This document shows, piece after piece, positions 1 to 6,000 of a stretch of DNA of 7,999 nt; position 1 is the stretch's first letter, and the number at the start of each line of letters is the position of its first letter. The stretch is from assembly GCF_900766305.1 (NCBI RefSeq), contig NZ_CAAFUZ010000071.1:1-7999 (forward strand), read 5' to 3'. The position numbers and the translations under genes were made by a program. This DNA is from an uncultured Gemella sp. (lineage in GTDB: Bacteria > Bacillota > Bacilli > Staphylococcales > Gemellaceae). The notes beneath the pieces are model-generated. The model did no database searches. It was given only the letters and a program-made list of their open reading frames with translations, and was not told the origin of the DNA.

Positions 1-942
1 AGTGTTAACAGGAGTTGGAACATCAACTTTTTTAAGATAAGTTTGCTCTACATCACTTGCACTAATGAAATGTTTCTCTGCTAATATTTCTTCTGTTAAA
101 AAATGTGAAGTGTCTATTTCAGGCTTATCTTCAATTTTTTTTACACGCTCAACCAATTTGCTATCATCATAAGATGTGCCAGCAGGTCTTGCTTCTAACA
201 CTGTCAAACGTCTATTCACTTCTGAATCATCATAAGATGTGCTTGCAGTAGTAGGTCTATCTTCTAATACTTTAACCCTATTTTTTAGATCGCTGTCATC
301 ATATGCTGCAGGAACTTCTGTAGTTTTTGCATATCCTAGTTTATTTATCTCTTCAACAACGCTTTTTTTAGCTTCTGTAAGGTCGCCTATTGTTACAAAG
401 CCATTAATATTAGGTATTTCATTCTTTAAAGCATATGTTTCATTAGCAATCTTTGTTGTTAAGTAATCACTTAAATCTATACCGTTTATTTGAAGTCTAG
501 ATAACTCTTCTTTTAGCTCCGCACGTGTTACTAACTCAAATGAGCTAATATTCTCTACATGTTTAATTCTTCTTTTTTCTGCCTCACCCTTATCAATTTC
601 AGATAATACAACATTGAATTTAAACTTGAACACGTCTAATGAATCTGAGTCACTATCCAGGAATAAAAATCCTAATACTTCTTCATACCTTGCAATTAAA
701 TCTGTATTAAAGCTAACCTTAACTACATTACCTTCTATAGTCCCATTAGCTTGCCATGTAGAATTAGAATCCCTAAATTTGAATAGCACCTTAGCTGTAT
801 ATTGCGATAGATCAGTTTCATTTTTTATAACAAACTCAAATCCAGCGTTATTCTTATCATGTGAGTAGAATTGAATATTTAAATCCTTAGTTCCACGTCT
901 GTTAGGTGTGTTAGTTAAATTTGTTCTTACTAGTTTTTTCAT
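1..942 (-). CDS. bppU: BppU-like upper baseplate protein (partial, 3' end beyond window)
   Basis: Translation from 942 to the left edge gives 314 residues without a stop; I checked every codon. It begins MKKLVRTNLTNTPN. Residues 1-118 match the pattern of the BppU N-terminal domain, including FYSHDKNNAGFEFVI, a central AKVLFKF strand and EVLGFLFLDSDSDSLDVF. In lactococcal baseplates this domain docks to Dit and the rest carries receptor-binding proteins. Residues 118-150 are charged helix. Residues 214-277 hold three repeats of YDDS-x-L-x-x-R-V-x-x-L-E-x-R-P type, likely a trimeric coiled coil; about 278-314 start a further segment cut by the edge (AEKHFISASDVEQTYL). The ribosome binding site AGGTG lies 8 nt upstream. 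Whether the C-terminus carries a receptor-binding head or an adaptor for a separate one cannot be seen. Confidence 0.82.
   Translation of the reverse strand, partial: MKKLVRTNLTNTPNRRGTKDLNIQFYSHDKNNAGFEFVIKNETDLSQYTAKVLFKFRDSNSTWQANGTIEGNVVKVSFNTDLIARYEEVLGFLFLDSDSDSLDVFKFKFNVVLSEIDKGEAEKRRIKHVENISSFELVTRAELKEELSRLQINGIDLSDYLTTKIANETYALKNEIPNINGFVTIGDLTEAKKSVVEEINKLGYAKTTEVPAAYDDSDLKNRVKVLEDRPTTASTSYDDSEVNRRLTVLEARPAGTSYDDSKLVERVKKIEDKPEIDTSHFLTEEILAEKHFISASDVEQTYLKKVDVPTPVNT
106..303 (-). repeat. Three tandem coiled-coil repeats in the BppU-like gene
   Basis: Units start with the YDD codons at 303, 234 and 171 (spacing 69 and 63 nt, i.e. 23 and 21 residues). The plus-strand sequence ATCATCATAAGATGTGC is identical at 163-179 and 226-242. 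The first unit has a diverged copy near 297-306. Each protein unit is YDDS followed by one or two heptads and an ExRP or ExKP end, then a short Thr/Ser linker. Such units form modular trimeric stalks in phage tails, and unit number can change by recombination. Confidence 0.75.
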
Positions 943-950
943 TCACTCAT

Positions 951-955
951 CACCT
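951..955 (-). promoter_or_regulatory. Ribosome binding site of the BppU-like gene
   Basis: AGGTG overlaps the TAG of the preceding gene and is 8 nt from the ATG at 942. The nearer-to-site ATG at 950 is out of frame and stops after three codons (ATG AGT GAA TGA), which confirms 942. Confidence 0.7.
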
Positions 956-1334
956 ATTCTTCCTGTTTGTTTATAGGTAAATTTCTAAAACGCTTATACA
1001 ACGCTTCTATTTTTCCGTTTCCACCTATACTTTTATAACTCGAATACAAAGCACTTAATTCTTCATAATCTTCTACAGTTGTGAATCCTCGCTCAATAGC
1101 TTCTCCAAATTCACGATGTAACCTATATGACATTATGCTTTTATTTGAGCTTCTGTTCTGCAGTCCGATTTGTGTAACTTCATCAACCTTATCCTGTGTG
1201 CTTTTTACTTCCTTATTTAAGTTTTCAAATTGCTTAGCCATTTGCTTGTTGCTGTTATCAAACCATATTTTAACTAGTGGAATAATAGCAACTGTGAAAA
1301 GTTGCAAAATAAATTGCCAAATGTAATTTTCCAT
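954..1334 (-). CDS. Small membrane-anchored phage protein, holin candidate (126 aa)
   Basis: Residues about 5-24 (YIWQFILQLFTVAIIPLVKI) form one hydrophobic membrane segment. A hydrophilic helical stretch (28-58, FENLNKEVKSTQDKVDEV) probably forms a coiled coil. The C-terminal half (70-121) contains YRLHREFGEAIERGFT and a closing GGNGKIEALYKRFRNLP. Short proteins with this plan (N-terminal membrane helix, coiled coil, a Y-R-L/F...R-G-[YF]-T-T helix and a GGNG-x-x-x-x-L-Y-x-[KR]-F ending) are widespread in Gram-positive phages near the lysis genes, usually annotated hypothetical or holin-like. A single membrane segment and a long cytoplasmic tail are not decisive for a holin. It may instead anchor another lysis or superinfection function. 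The ATG at 1334 has AGAGGT at 8 nt. It ends 11 nt before the BppU start. Confidence 0.75.
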   Translation of the reverse strand: MENYIWQFILQLFTVAIIPLVKIWFDNSNKQMAKQFENLNKEVKSTQDKVDEVTQIGLQNRSSNKSIMSYRLHREFGEAIERGFTTVEDYEELSALYSSYKSIGGNGKIEALYKRFRNLPINKQEE

Positions 1335-1342
1335 TTCAGACT

Positions 1343-1348
1343 ACCTCT
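1343..1348 (-). promoter_or_regulatory. Ribosome binding site of the membrane-anchored protein gene
   Basis: AGAGGT lies 8 nt upstream of the ATG at 1334 and immediately after the T-tract of the hairpin. Only about 27 nt separate the previous stop from this start, and no convincing promoter fits there, so expression probably relies on readthrough. Confidence 0.7.
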
Positions 1349-1378
1349 AAAAAAGAACATGCTATTCTGCATGTTCTT
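1349..1378 (-). terminator. Terminator-like hairpin with the stop codon of the 120-residue gene in its loop
   Basis: On the minus strand AAGAACATGC pairs perfectly with GCATGTTCTT (10 bp; arms 1369-1378 and 1353-1362) around the 6-nt loop AGAATA, and the 3' arm runs into a T-tract (bases 1349-1354). The TAG stop (1362-1364) straddles the loop and 3' arm, so a terminating ribosome would cover the structure. The next gene's ribosome binding site begins one base after the T-tract. This makes it either a partial terminator dividing the transcript or an attenuator. Stem GC content is modest. Confidence 0.65.
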
Positions 1379-1724
1379 CTTTTCTTTCTGTTTCTTTTGG
1401 TGTTTCACTTACTGCTGTTGTTGGAGTAACTACTTCTTTTGGAGCTTCTTCCACTCTAGGTTGTTCACTTACTGGAGCAGTTGCAACAACTACCTCTTTT
1501 GGAACTTCTGTTACAACTTCTTTAGGTGTAGCCACTTCTTCAACTGCTTTTTTGTGCTTCTCTTCGTACTCTCTTTCAATTCTTTCTACTTCAGCTTTAA
1601 CAACATCTTTTAAGTTTCCGATTTCTGGTACATCTTCTAATGTTTTAGCTTTTCTTAATAATTGTCGAACGTACATTTTTACAAATTGATCTTCTTTTTT
1701 AAATCTTAATCTACTAGGCTTCAT
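1362..1724 (-). CDS. Small protein with basic N-terminus and repetitive Pro/Val/Glu tail (120 aa, unknown)
   Basis: I do not recognise a family. Residues 1-28 are basic (MKPSRLRFKKEDQFVKMYVR), 29-60 are charged and helical, and from about 64 the chain is low-complexity with PKEVV three times (67-71, 75-79, 95-99) and VSE-x-P twice. It has no membrane segment or signal peptide. The ATG at 1724 gives MKPSRL, overlaps the previous gene's stop by 11 nt and has AAGGGGG 11 nt upstream. The same frame is open to an ATG at 1844, but that 40-residue extension lies within the 270-residue gene, is low-complexity and lacks a clear ribosome binding site, so I rejected it. The stop codon sits in the loop of the following hairpin. 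Function is unknown; position suggests a virion-associated or assembly accessory protein. Confidence 0.7.
   Translation of the reverse strand: MKPSRLRFKKEDQFVKMYVRQLLRKAKTLEDVPEIGNLKDVVKAEVERIEREYEEKHKKAVEEVATPKEVVTEVPKEVVVATAPVSEQPRVEEAPKEVVTPTTAVSETPKETERKEEHAE
1398..1510 (-). repeat. Two 60-bp tandem repeats in the 120-residue gene
   Basis: Units are near 1398-1450 and 1458-1510, offset by 60 bp. The segments at 1428-1450 and 1488-1510 differ at only a few bases, as do the CACTTACTG-containing segments at 1401-1415 and 1462-1474. They encode residues 93-109 and 73-89 (PKEVV ... VSE-x-P). A weaker third unit lies at about 1511-1535. Confidence 0.75.
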
Positions 1725-2526
1725 GACTTTCAGTACCCCCTTCGCTGTGTAATACATCATTGTTGCTTTCTCGTGTAGGTTGTGTAGGTTGTTCATTAGT
1801 TTCATTTTCTTTTTCTCCTTTATCTTCTTCATGCTCTTCATCATTTTGGAACATTGACATTACTGTTGAAATGGCATTTGTAACAGCTTCATCAAGTTGA
1901 GCCTTAGTCACATATCGTTTATCTTCATCTGCTAATTGCTCCTTATCGTCGCTTTCAACACGTTCTAATACCACCTCTTTATATTTAGTAGGTTCATTAC
2001 TAGGAATCCACTCAACAACGCTTGTGTGGTCTTCAATTACTTCATATAGTTTATTTTCAAATTTGAATTTATCTCCTACAGAGTAATCGATATTTACCTC
2101 ATAAGAATCAAATGCATTAATGATTGCATCTTTCTTAGCGTTGATTGTCTTAGGATCTAGCACGTTCAGTAGTAATGCCATAATCACTTTATCATTACCT
2201 TTATTAACTTTATTAGCAAACTTAGTTAATGCTTTCTCACGTTCAGCAGTATCTTGTTTGTTACCTGTTAAAATACCTACTTGCTTATTCAGATTAGCGT
2301 ATTCTGCAACCAGTGCAGGTGTAGCCTCACCTGTGTACATTTGAACTGCAATTTGTTTTCTGATTTCTTCTAGAATTTCTGCGTCATTAGCAGTTGCAAA
2401 TTTTCCTGGCAATTCAACATTACCATTGAAATAAATTCCTCCTGTGTTCATATTAAAATATACGTTTACACTCTTATATCCACCTGCAGTTGGGTTAGGT
2501 TGTTTAACTGAAATTTCTAAAGCCAT
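1714..2526 (-). CDS. Tail-region accessory protein with a CBM-like segment (270 aa)
   Basis: I do not recognise the whole protein. Residues 1-45 look beta-rich (MALEISVKQPNPTAGGYKSV, then a Gly/Asn-rich turn and IYFNGNVELP). Residues 46-140 look helical. Residues 149-185 carry VGDKFKFENKLYEV, DHTSVVEWIP and a closing KYKEV. This fits the short aromatic pattern of phage-borne carbohydrate-binding modules of the CBM5/12 kind (Y-x-V-x-x-x-H-T-S-x-x-x-W-x-P). The tail from about 227 is acidic, hydrophilic and probably disordered. I chose the ATG at 2526: GAGGAGGT at 2535-2542 is 8 nt upstream, whereas the in-frame ATG at 2544 lies just before that site. It starts 1 nt after the previous stop and overlaps the next gene by 11 nt. 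A virion or baseplate protein contacting wall sugars is plausible but inferred. Confidence 0.75.
   Translation of the reverse strand: MALEISVKQPNPTAGGYKSVNVYFNMNTGGIYFNGNVELPGKFATANDAEILEEIRKQIAVQMYTGEATPALVAEYANLNKQVGILTGNKQDTAEREKALTKFANKVNKGNDKVIMALLLNVLDPKTINAKKDAIINAFDSYEVNIDYSVGDKFKFENKLYEVIEDHTSVVEWIPSNEPTKYKEVVLERVESDDKEQLADEDKRYVTKAQLDEAVTNAISTVMSMFQNDEEHEEDKGEKENETNEQPTQPTRESNNDVLHSEGGTESHEA
2084..2526 (-). other. N-terminal part of the 270-residue protein preceding its CBM-like segment
   Basis: This covers residues about 1-148 of the 270-residue protein: a beta-like head (1-45) and a helical middle. No family was recognised. It is listed only to separate the unrecognised part from the CBM-like segment that follows; start and end are given in transcription direction. 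Confidence 0.3.
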
Positions 2527-2527
2527 A

Positions 2528-2710
2528 TTATTGTACCTCCTCATGTTTTACTTCTTCTACTTTAGTTTCTTTTAGTTCTTTTAATTCCTTTTCTTTTACT
2601 TCTAGTTCTTTGCTTAATTCATTATAAGCAACCTTATAATGTGCTAGTTGCATAGTTTTTTCGCTTAATTCTTGTGCGATTAAATCGATTGGTTGTAATT
2701 GTTTATCCAT
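2528..2710 (-). CDS. Small coiled-coil protein of unknown function (60 aa)
   Basis: The product starts MDKQLQPIDLIAQEL. Heptad-like leucines and alternating Glu/Lys follow from about residue 15 to the end (ELSKELEVKEKELKELKE), so it is probably one continuous helix or coiled coil. There is no signal peptide, membrane segment or enzyme motif. It has a strong GGAGG at 2720-2724, 9 nt before the ATG, and overlaps the end of tal by 8 nt, which supports it as a real, coupled gene. Short coiled-coil proteins of similar size commonly follow the tail spike gene in Gram-positive siphophages and usually remain hypothetical. A role as tail accessory or assembly factor is inferred from position only. Confidence 0.75.
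   Translation of the reverse strand: MDKQLQPIDLIAQELSEKTMQLAHYKVAYNELSKELEVKEKELKELKETKVEEVKHEEVQ
2535..2542 (-). promoter_or_regulatory. Ribosome binding site deciding the start of the 270-residue gene
   Basis: GAGGAGGT is followed by 8 nt and ATG (2526). A start at the upstream in-frame ATG (2544) would put this site inside the coding sequence and add MRRYNN; I reject that start. Confidence 0.8.
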
Positions 2711-3014
2711 TTGTTATTTCCTCCAGTTTGTTTTTTAATTCATTATTTTGTTGTGATAGTTCTTGAATAGCTTTGATTAGATAAGGTATAGTGTCATAGT
2801 AACTAATTCTTAAATAATCACTGTGTGATTGTTTAGAATCCATATCCTTAACAACAAGGCTTTCTTCTACTGATTGAACTTGTTGAGCAATTGCTCCAAT
2901 TTTTTCGAATTTATTATCTTTTCTCCAGTTAAACTCAACCATTTCAATCTTGTTAAGTAAATCTACTGCCTTAACTTTAGTTGGTTTAATGTTAGTTTTG
3001 AAACGTTTATCAGA
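2703..3014 (-). other. Region encoding the S74-type self-cleaving chaperone domain of Tal
   Basis: This region encodes residues 1299-1401 of Tal. It starts at the Ser of the S-D-x-R-x-K pattern (Ser1299, Asp1300, Arg1302, Lys1304), contains IGAIAQQVQS at about 1337-1346 and YYDTIPYLIKAIQEL at about 1370-1384, and ends in a short heptad coiled coil. All are typical of the intramolecular chaperone found on endosialidases, tail fibres and other trimeric beta-structured phage proteins. By family precedent the segment is released after trimer assembly, so mature Tal would end near residue 1298. Cleavage itself is inferred. Confidence 0.8.
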
Positions 3015-6000
3015 TACTGAACTTTTAACCCTGTTGATTTGTGACCACCAAATAACAGTAGTTTTTGCTCCTGCACTATTTGCGTCACCTTGGATATCTT
3101 GACCGTGAGTATCAAGTCTAGCATTATACACATGTAATCCACCATAAAATGTAGCTGAACCTTTACAATTCATTCTACCTTGTCCATCAACCCACCATGC
3201 ATTCGGTCCTGCTTGATTCCAATTATACCCCCATGCTGCCCAAATTTGAGCACCACGCGTTCCTATATTGTGCCCTGGGTTTAATCCACAGTTGAAGTTG
3301 TTAGAACCAGTAAGCCAAAAGTCTCCAGGTTGATTAGGGTTCTTACCAATTCTGAATCCTCCAATATCTCCTGTATATGCTGAAAGCCAGTCAGTATCTA
3401 GTTGAGTAGCTGATATTTTAACAGTACTTAAATTCTTAATAAAAGCGTCTTGTGCCCAAAGCTTACTAATGAAAGCTTTATGAGCAACAAACTCATCAAT
3501 CATTGCATCATCTACAAGTAAGTTATTAACCTTAACTGCCTTAGCGGCAATGATTTCTGAAGTAATACTGCCTGCCTTGTGGTGTCCAGTTTCTAATGTT
3601 TGAGTTTTAATTTGTCGACCCTCGATTGAACCATCGACTATTAGTTCTGCACTTTTCTTCTTAACAACAGTTAGTTTATTTATTGAATATGTCGTATAGT
3701 TACTCCACGTATTTTGCTGGAGCATAGGCTCTATGAACTCTATTTCTTTATTTCTATCTAGAATTTTAATAGTTGCTGTGCAATTCCTTACACCATAACC
3801 ACTTGCTGGATATAATACAGTAGATAACCAATCATCAGTTCCATCTTTATATTTCACATGAACCATAGCGTTTAAATCTTTATATCCATTAGAACCACTA
3901 ACTTGCCTTGCTTCCACAGAGAAATAATATTCATCTCCAGCTTTATTTGAATCAGAAATTTTATTTAAATACAAGTCACGTTGATTAAATGTAACTTCGT
4001 TTCTATATTCAATTTTAGCTAAATTTTCATTAGCAGGAGTTATTATCACTCTATCAGTAATAGCTTTAATACTTTCTGGACTAACTGAAAGAATACTAGC
4101 AAGATTTCTTCCGTTGAAAACTTTGTTTGAACCAAAATCAATTCCATCAGCACCTATTCGAAGTTGTGAATGTTTAACAGTATCATTTAAACCACTACTA
4201 ACTGTATTTAAAGTTTCTGTAGCTGTTTGTTTCCACGTGTTCAACTCGTTGATACTTAATTGTTCATCTTCAGAAGCTGGGTTCCAGCCTAATGGACTTG
4301 TTTCGTTGTTCTTAACTTCTCTAAGATAAAGTCCACAAACTGAAAGTTTAATACCATTATTTTCTTGTATTTTTTCTACTCGGCACTGCGACCAACCACT
4401 TGATGTTACAGTAAATCGAAATGAGTGAAATTTCCAATTTGTCGTTAATGTAAACTCTGTATTTCCTATGCTATATTCAGCTAACGGTCTTTTTGCATCA
4501 TTACTCGGCCATCCAGGACTAAAAACTATTTTATTAGTATATCTACTACCTTTAGCGAAAAAACCAAATTCATAAGTTTTCCCTTTTTCAACTGCGACGT
4601 CTTGCCATAAACCATTAAAATGATAAATTGTAGATTTCACTACGAAATCATTGTATCGTTCTGTTTCATTCTCCCAAACTAATGCTCTTTGCCACGGTGC
4701 AGCTGGAGCAAAGTGTTTAGAGATAAACTCTTTAGTGCCTAATAATAAATTATCGTTACTTAAAACCTTATCTTTAATTACTTCTCTAACATTGCTGATT
4801 TCTCGACTAAAACTATTAGCAGTTTCTCTCACTTTATTTTCAACTACAGAATTAGTCGCATAACCTTTTTCGTTAACCCAACTTTCAATACTTCGTCTTG
4901 CAGCAGTCAATTGATTAGCTGTATCTCTCTGAACCCACTGCTTCAATGTTTCAGTTCTATTTCCATCTTGATTTTTGTATTCTTCAAGTGAACTAACTTT
5001 AGTTGTTAAGCCGTCAACACCTTTTTTAAATTCAGCTTTAACAGCACTCAAGCCATCTTCATTTTTCTTCTTAACAGCAGTAAATTCTCTAGTAATGCTA
5101 GTTTCAAGTTCTGTAACCTTGCTAGTAGCACCATTAACTAGTCCTCTAAGTTCTCTAACTGTTTCATTGTTAGAAATATCTTGAATGTTGTTAACTCTAT
5201 CAGTTAAGGCTTGTATTTGCTTAGTAGCTTCAACTCTGTTCTTGCTTATTTCCAAATTAGTAGCTTGGAATTGCCTGTTGTAGTTTTCTACAGTGGTTGA
5301 TACTTGGTTTCTAATAGGTGTTAGTTTTTTCTCTAAATCTTCATCAATTTTAGCTACTATTACTTCACTTGATGCCTTAGCTTTTTCAAATCCATCTTCA
5401 ATCTTTTTATTGATTTCATCTGTATTTTTCTTAAATAGCTTATCATAGTTTTCACTACGTTCTTTGACTTTTCGCTCTATATCCATAGTGATTATATCTG
5501 TATATGCGTTAGCTTTAGCTATCGCTCCACTACTAGCATTTGATACTTCTGAACCTAATCGACCTTCTTTTTCACCTAGAATAAACTCTTTCCATTTTTT
5601 CAACATTGGATCATAGTGAGTTTCAACCACTCTTATTCTTTCGTCTACACCATATTTCAAATATTTTAAAATTACAGTGTCCCCACGGTTGATATCTTCT
5701 GATAACTGTTCATAAGTTACCTTGATAGAGTTTTTCGGTTTGTCGATATTTTGCTTTGTGAAATATTCCATAGCCCACTCTTCCAACTCTTCAGCAGTTC
5801 TTAAATCATTGTTAGATACTGCTATTTCATTGATGAATGGATAATCATTAATCAACGGACTTTCTACAATTAGATTAATAGTAATTTCTTCATCTAATGC
5901 TTCTAGTTCTTCTTTTTGTTGTGCTTTTAATGATTCAATTTCAGCTTTCTTTCTATCAACTATCGCTTGACTTTCAGCTTTTCTTTGTTGAGATTTTCTC

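Noticed and set aside
202..207. TTGACA-like box on the minus strand in the BppU-like gene
   Set aside because: No TATAAT-like box lies at suitable spacing and it is within coding sequence; likewise isolated TATAAT-like hexamers at 3123-3128 and 7613-7618 have no -35 partner.
954..1326. Plus-strand frames opposite the 126-residue gene and elsewhere (such as 1302-1613 and 614-868)
   Set aside because: They are antisense shadows: hydrophobic or Cys/Phe-rich low-complexity products produced by AT-rich complementary strand, without ribosome binding sites, all opposite well-supported genes.
1725..1844. Forty-residue N-terminal extension of the 120-residue protein from the ATG at 1844
   Set aside because: It lies in another frame of the 270-residue gene, is low-complexity (many Lys and Met) and has no convincing ribosome binding site; the ATG at 1724 has a purine-rich site and fits the overlap pattern of the operon.
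1714..1844. Programmed frameshift joining the 270- and 120-residue proteins
   Set aside because: The A-rich stretch encoding KGEKENE does not form an X-XXY-YYZ heptamer in the correct frame, and the downstream gene has its own start and ribosome binding site.
2526..2544. MRRYNN start for the 270-residue protein
   Set aside because: The GAGGAGGT site at 2535-2542 falls after that ATG and correctly positions the ATG at 2526.
2963..3145. Sixty-residue minus-strand frame within tal
   Set aside because: It overlaps the conserved S74 region in another frame, has no recognisable ribosome binding site and its product has no family character.
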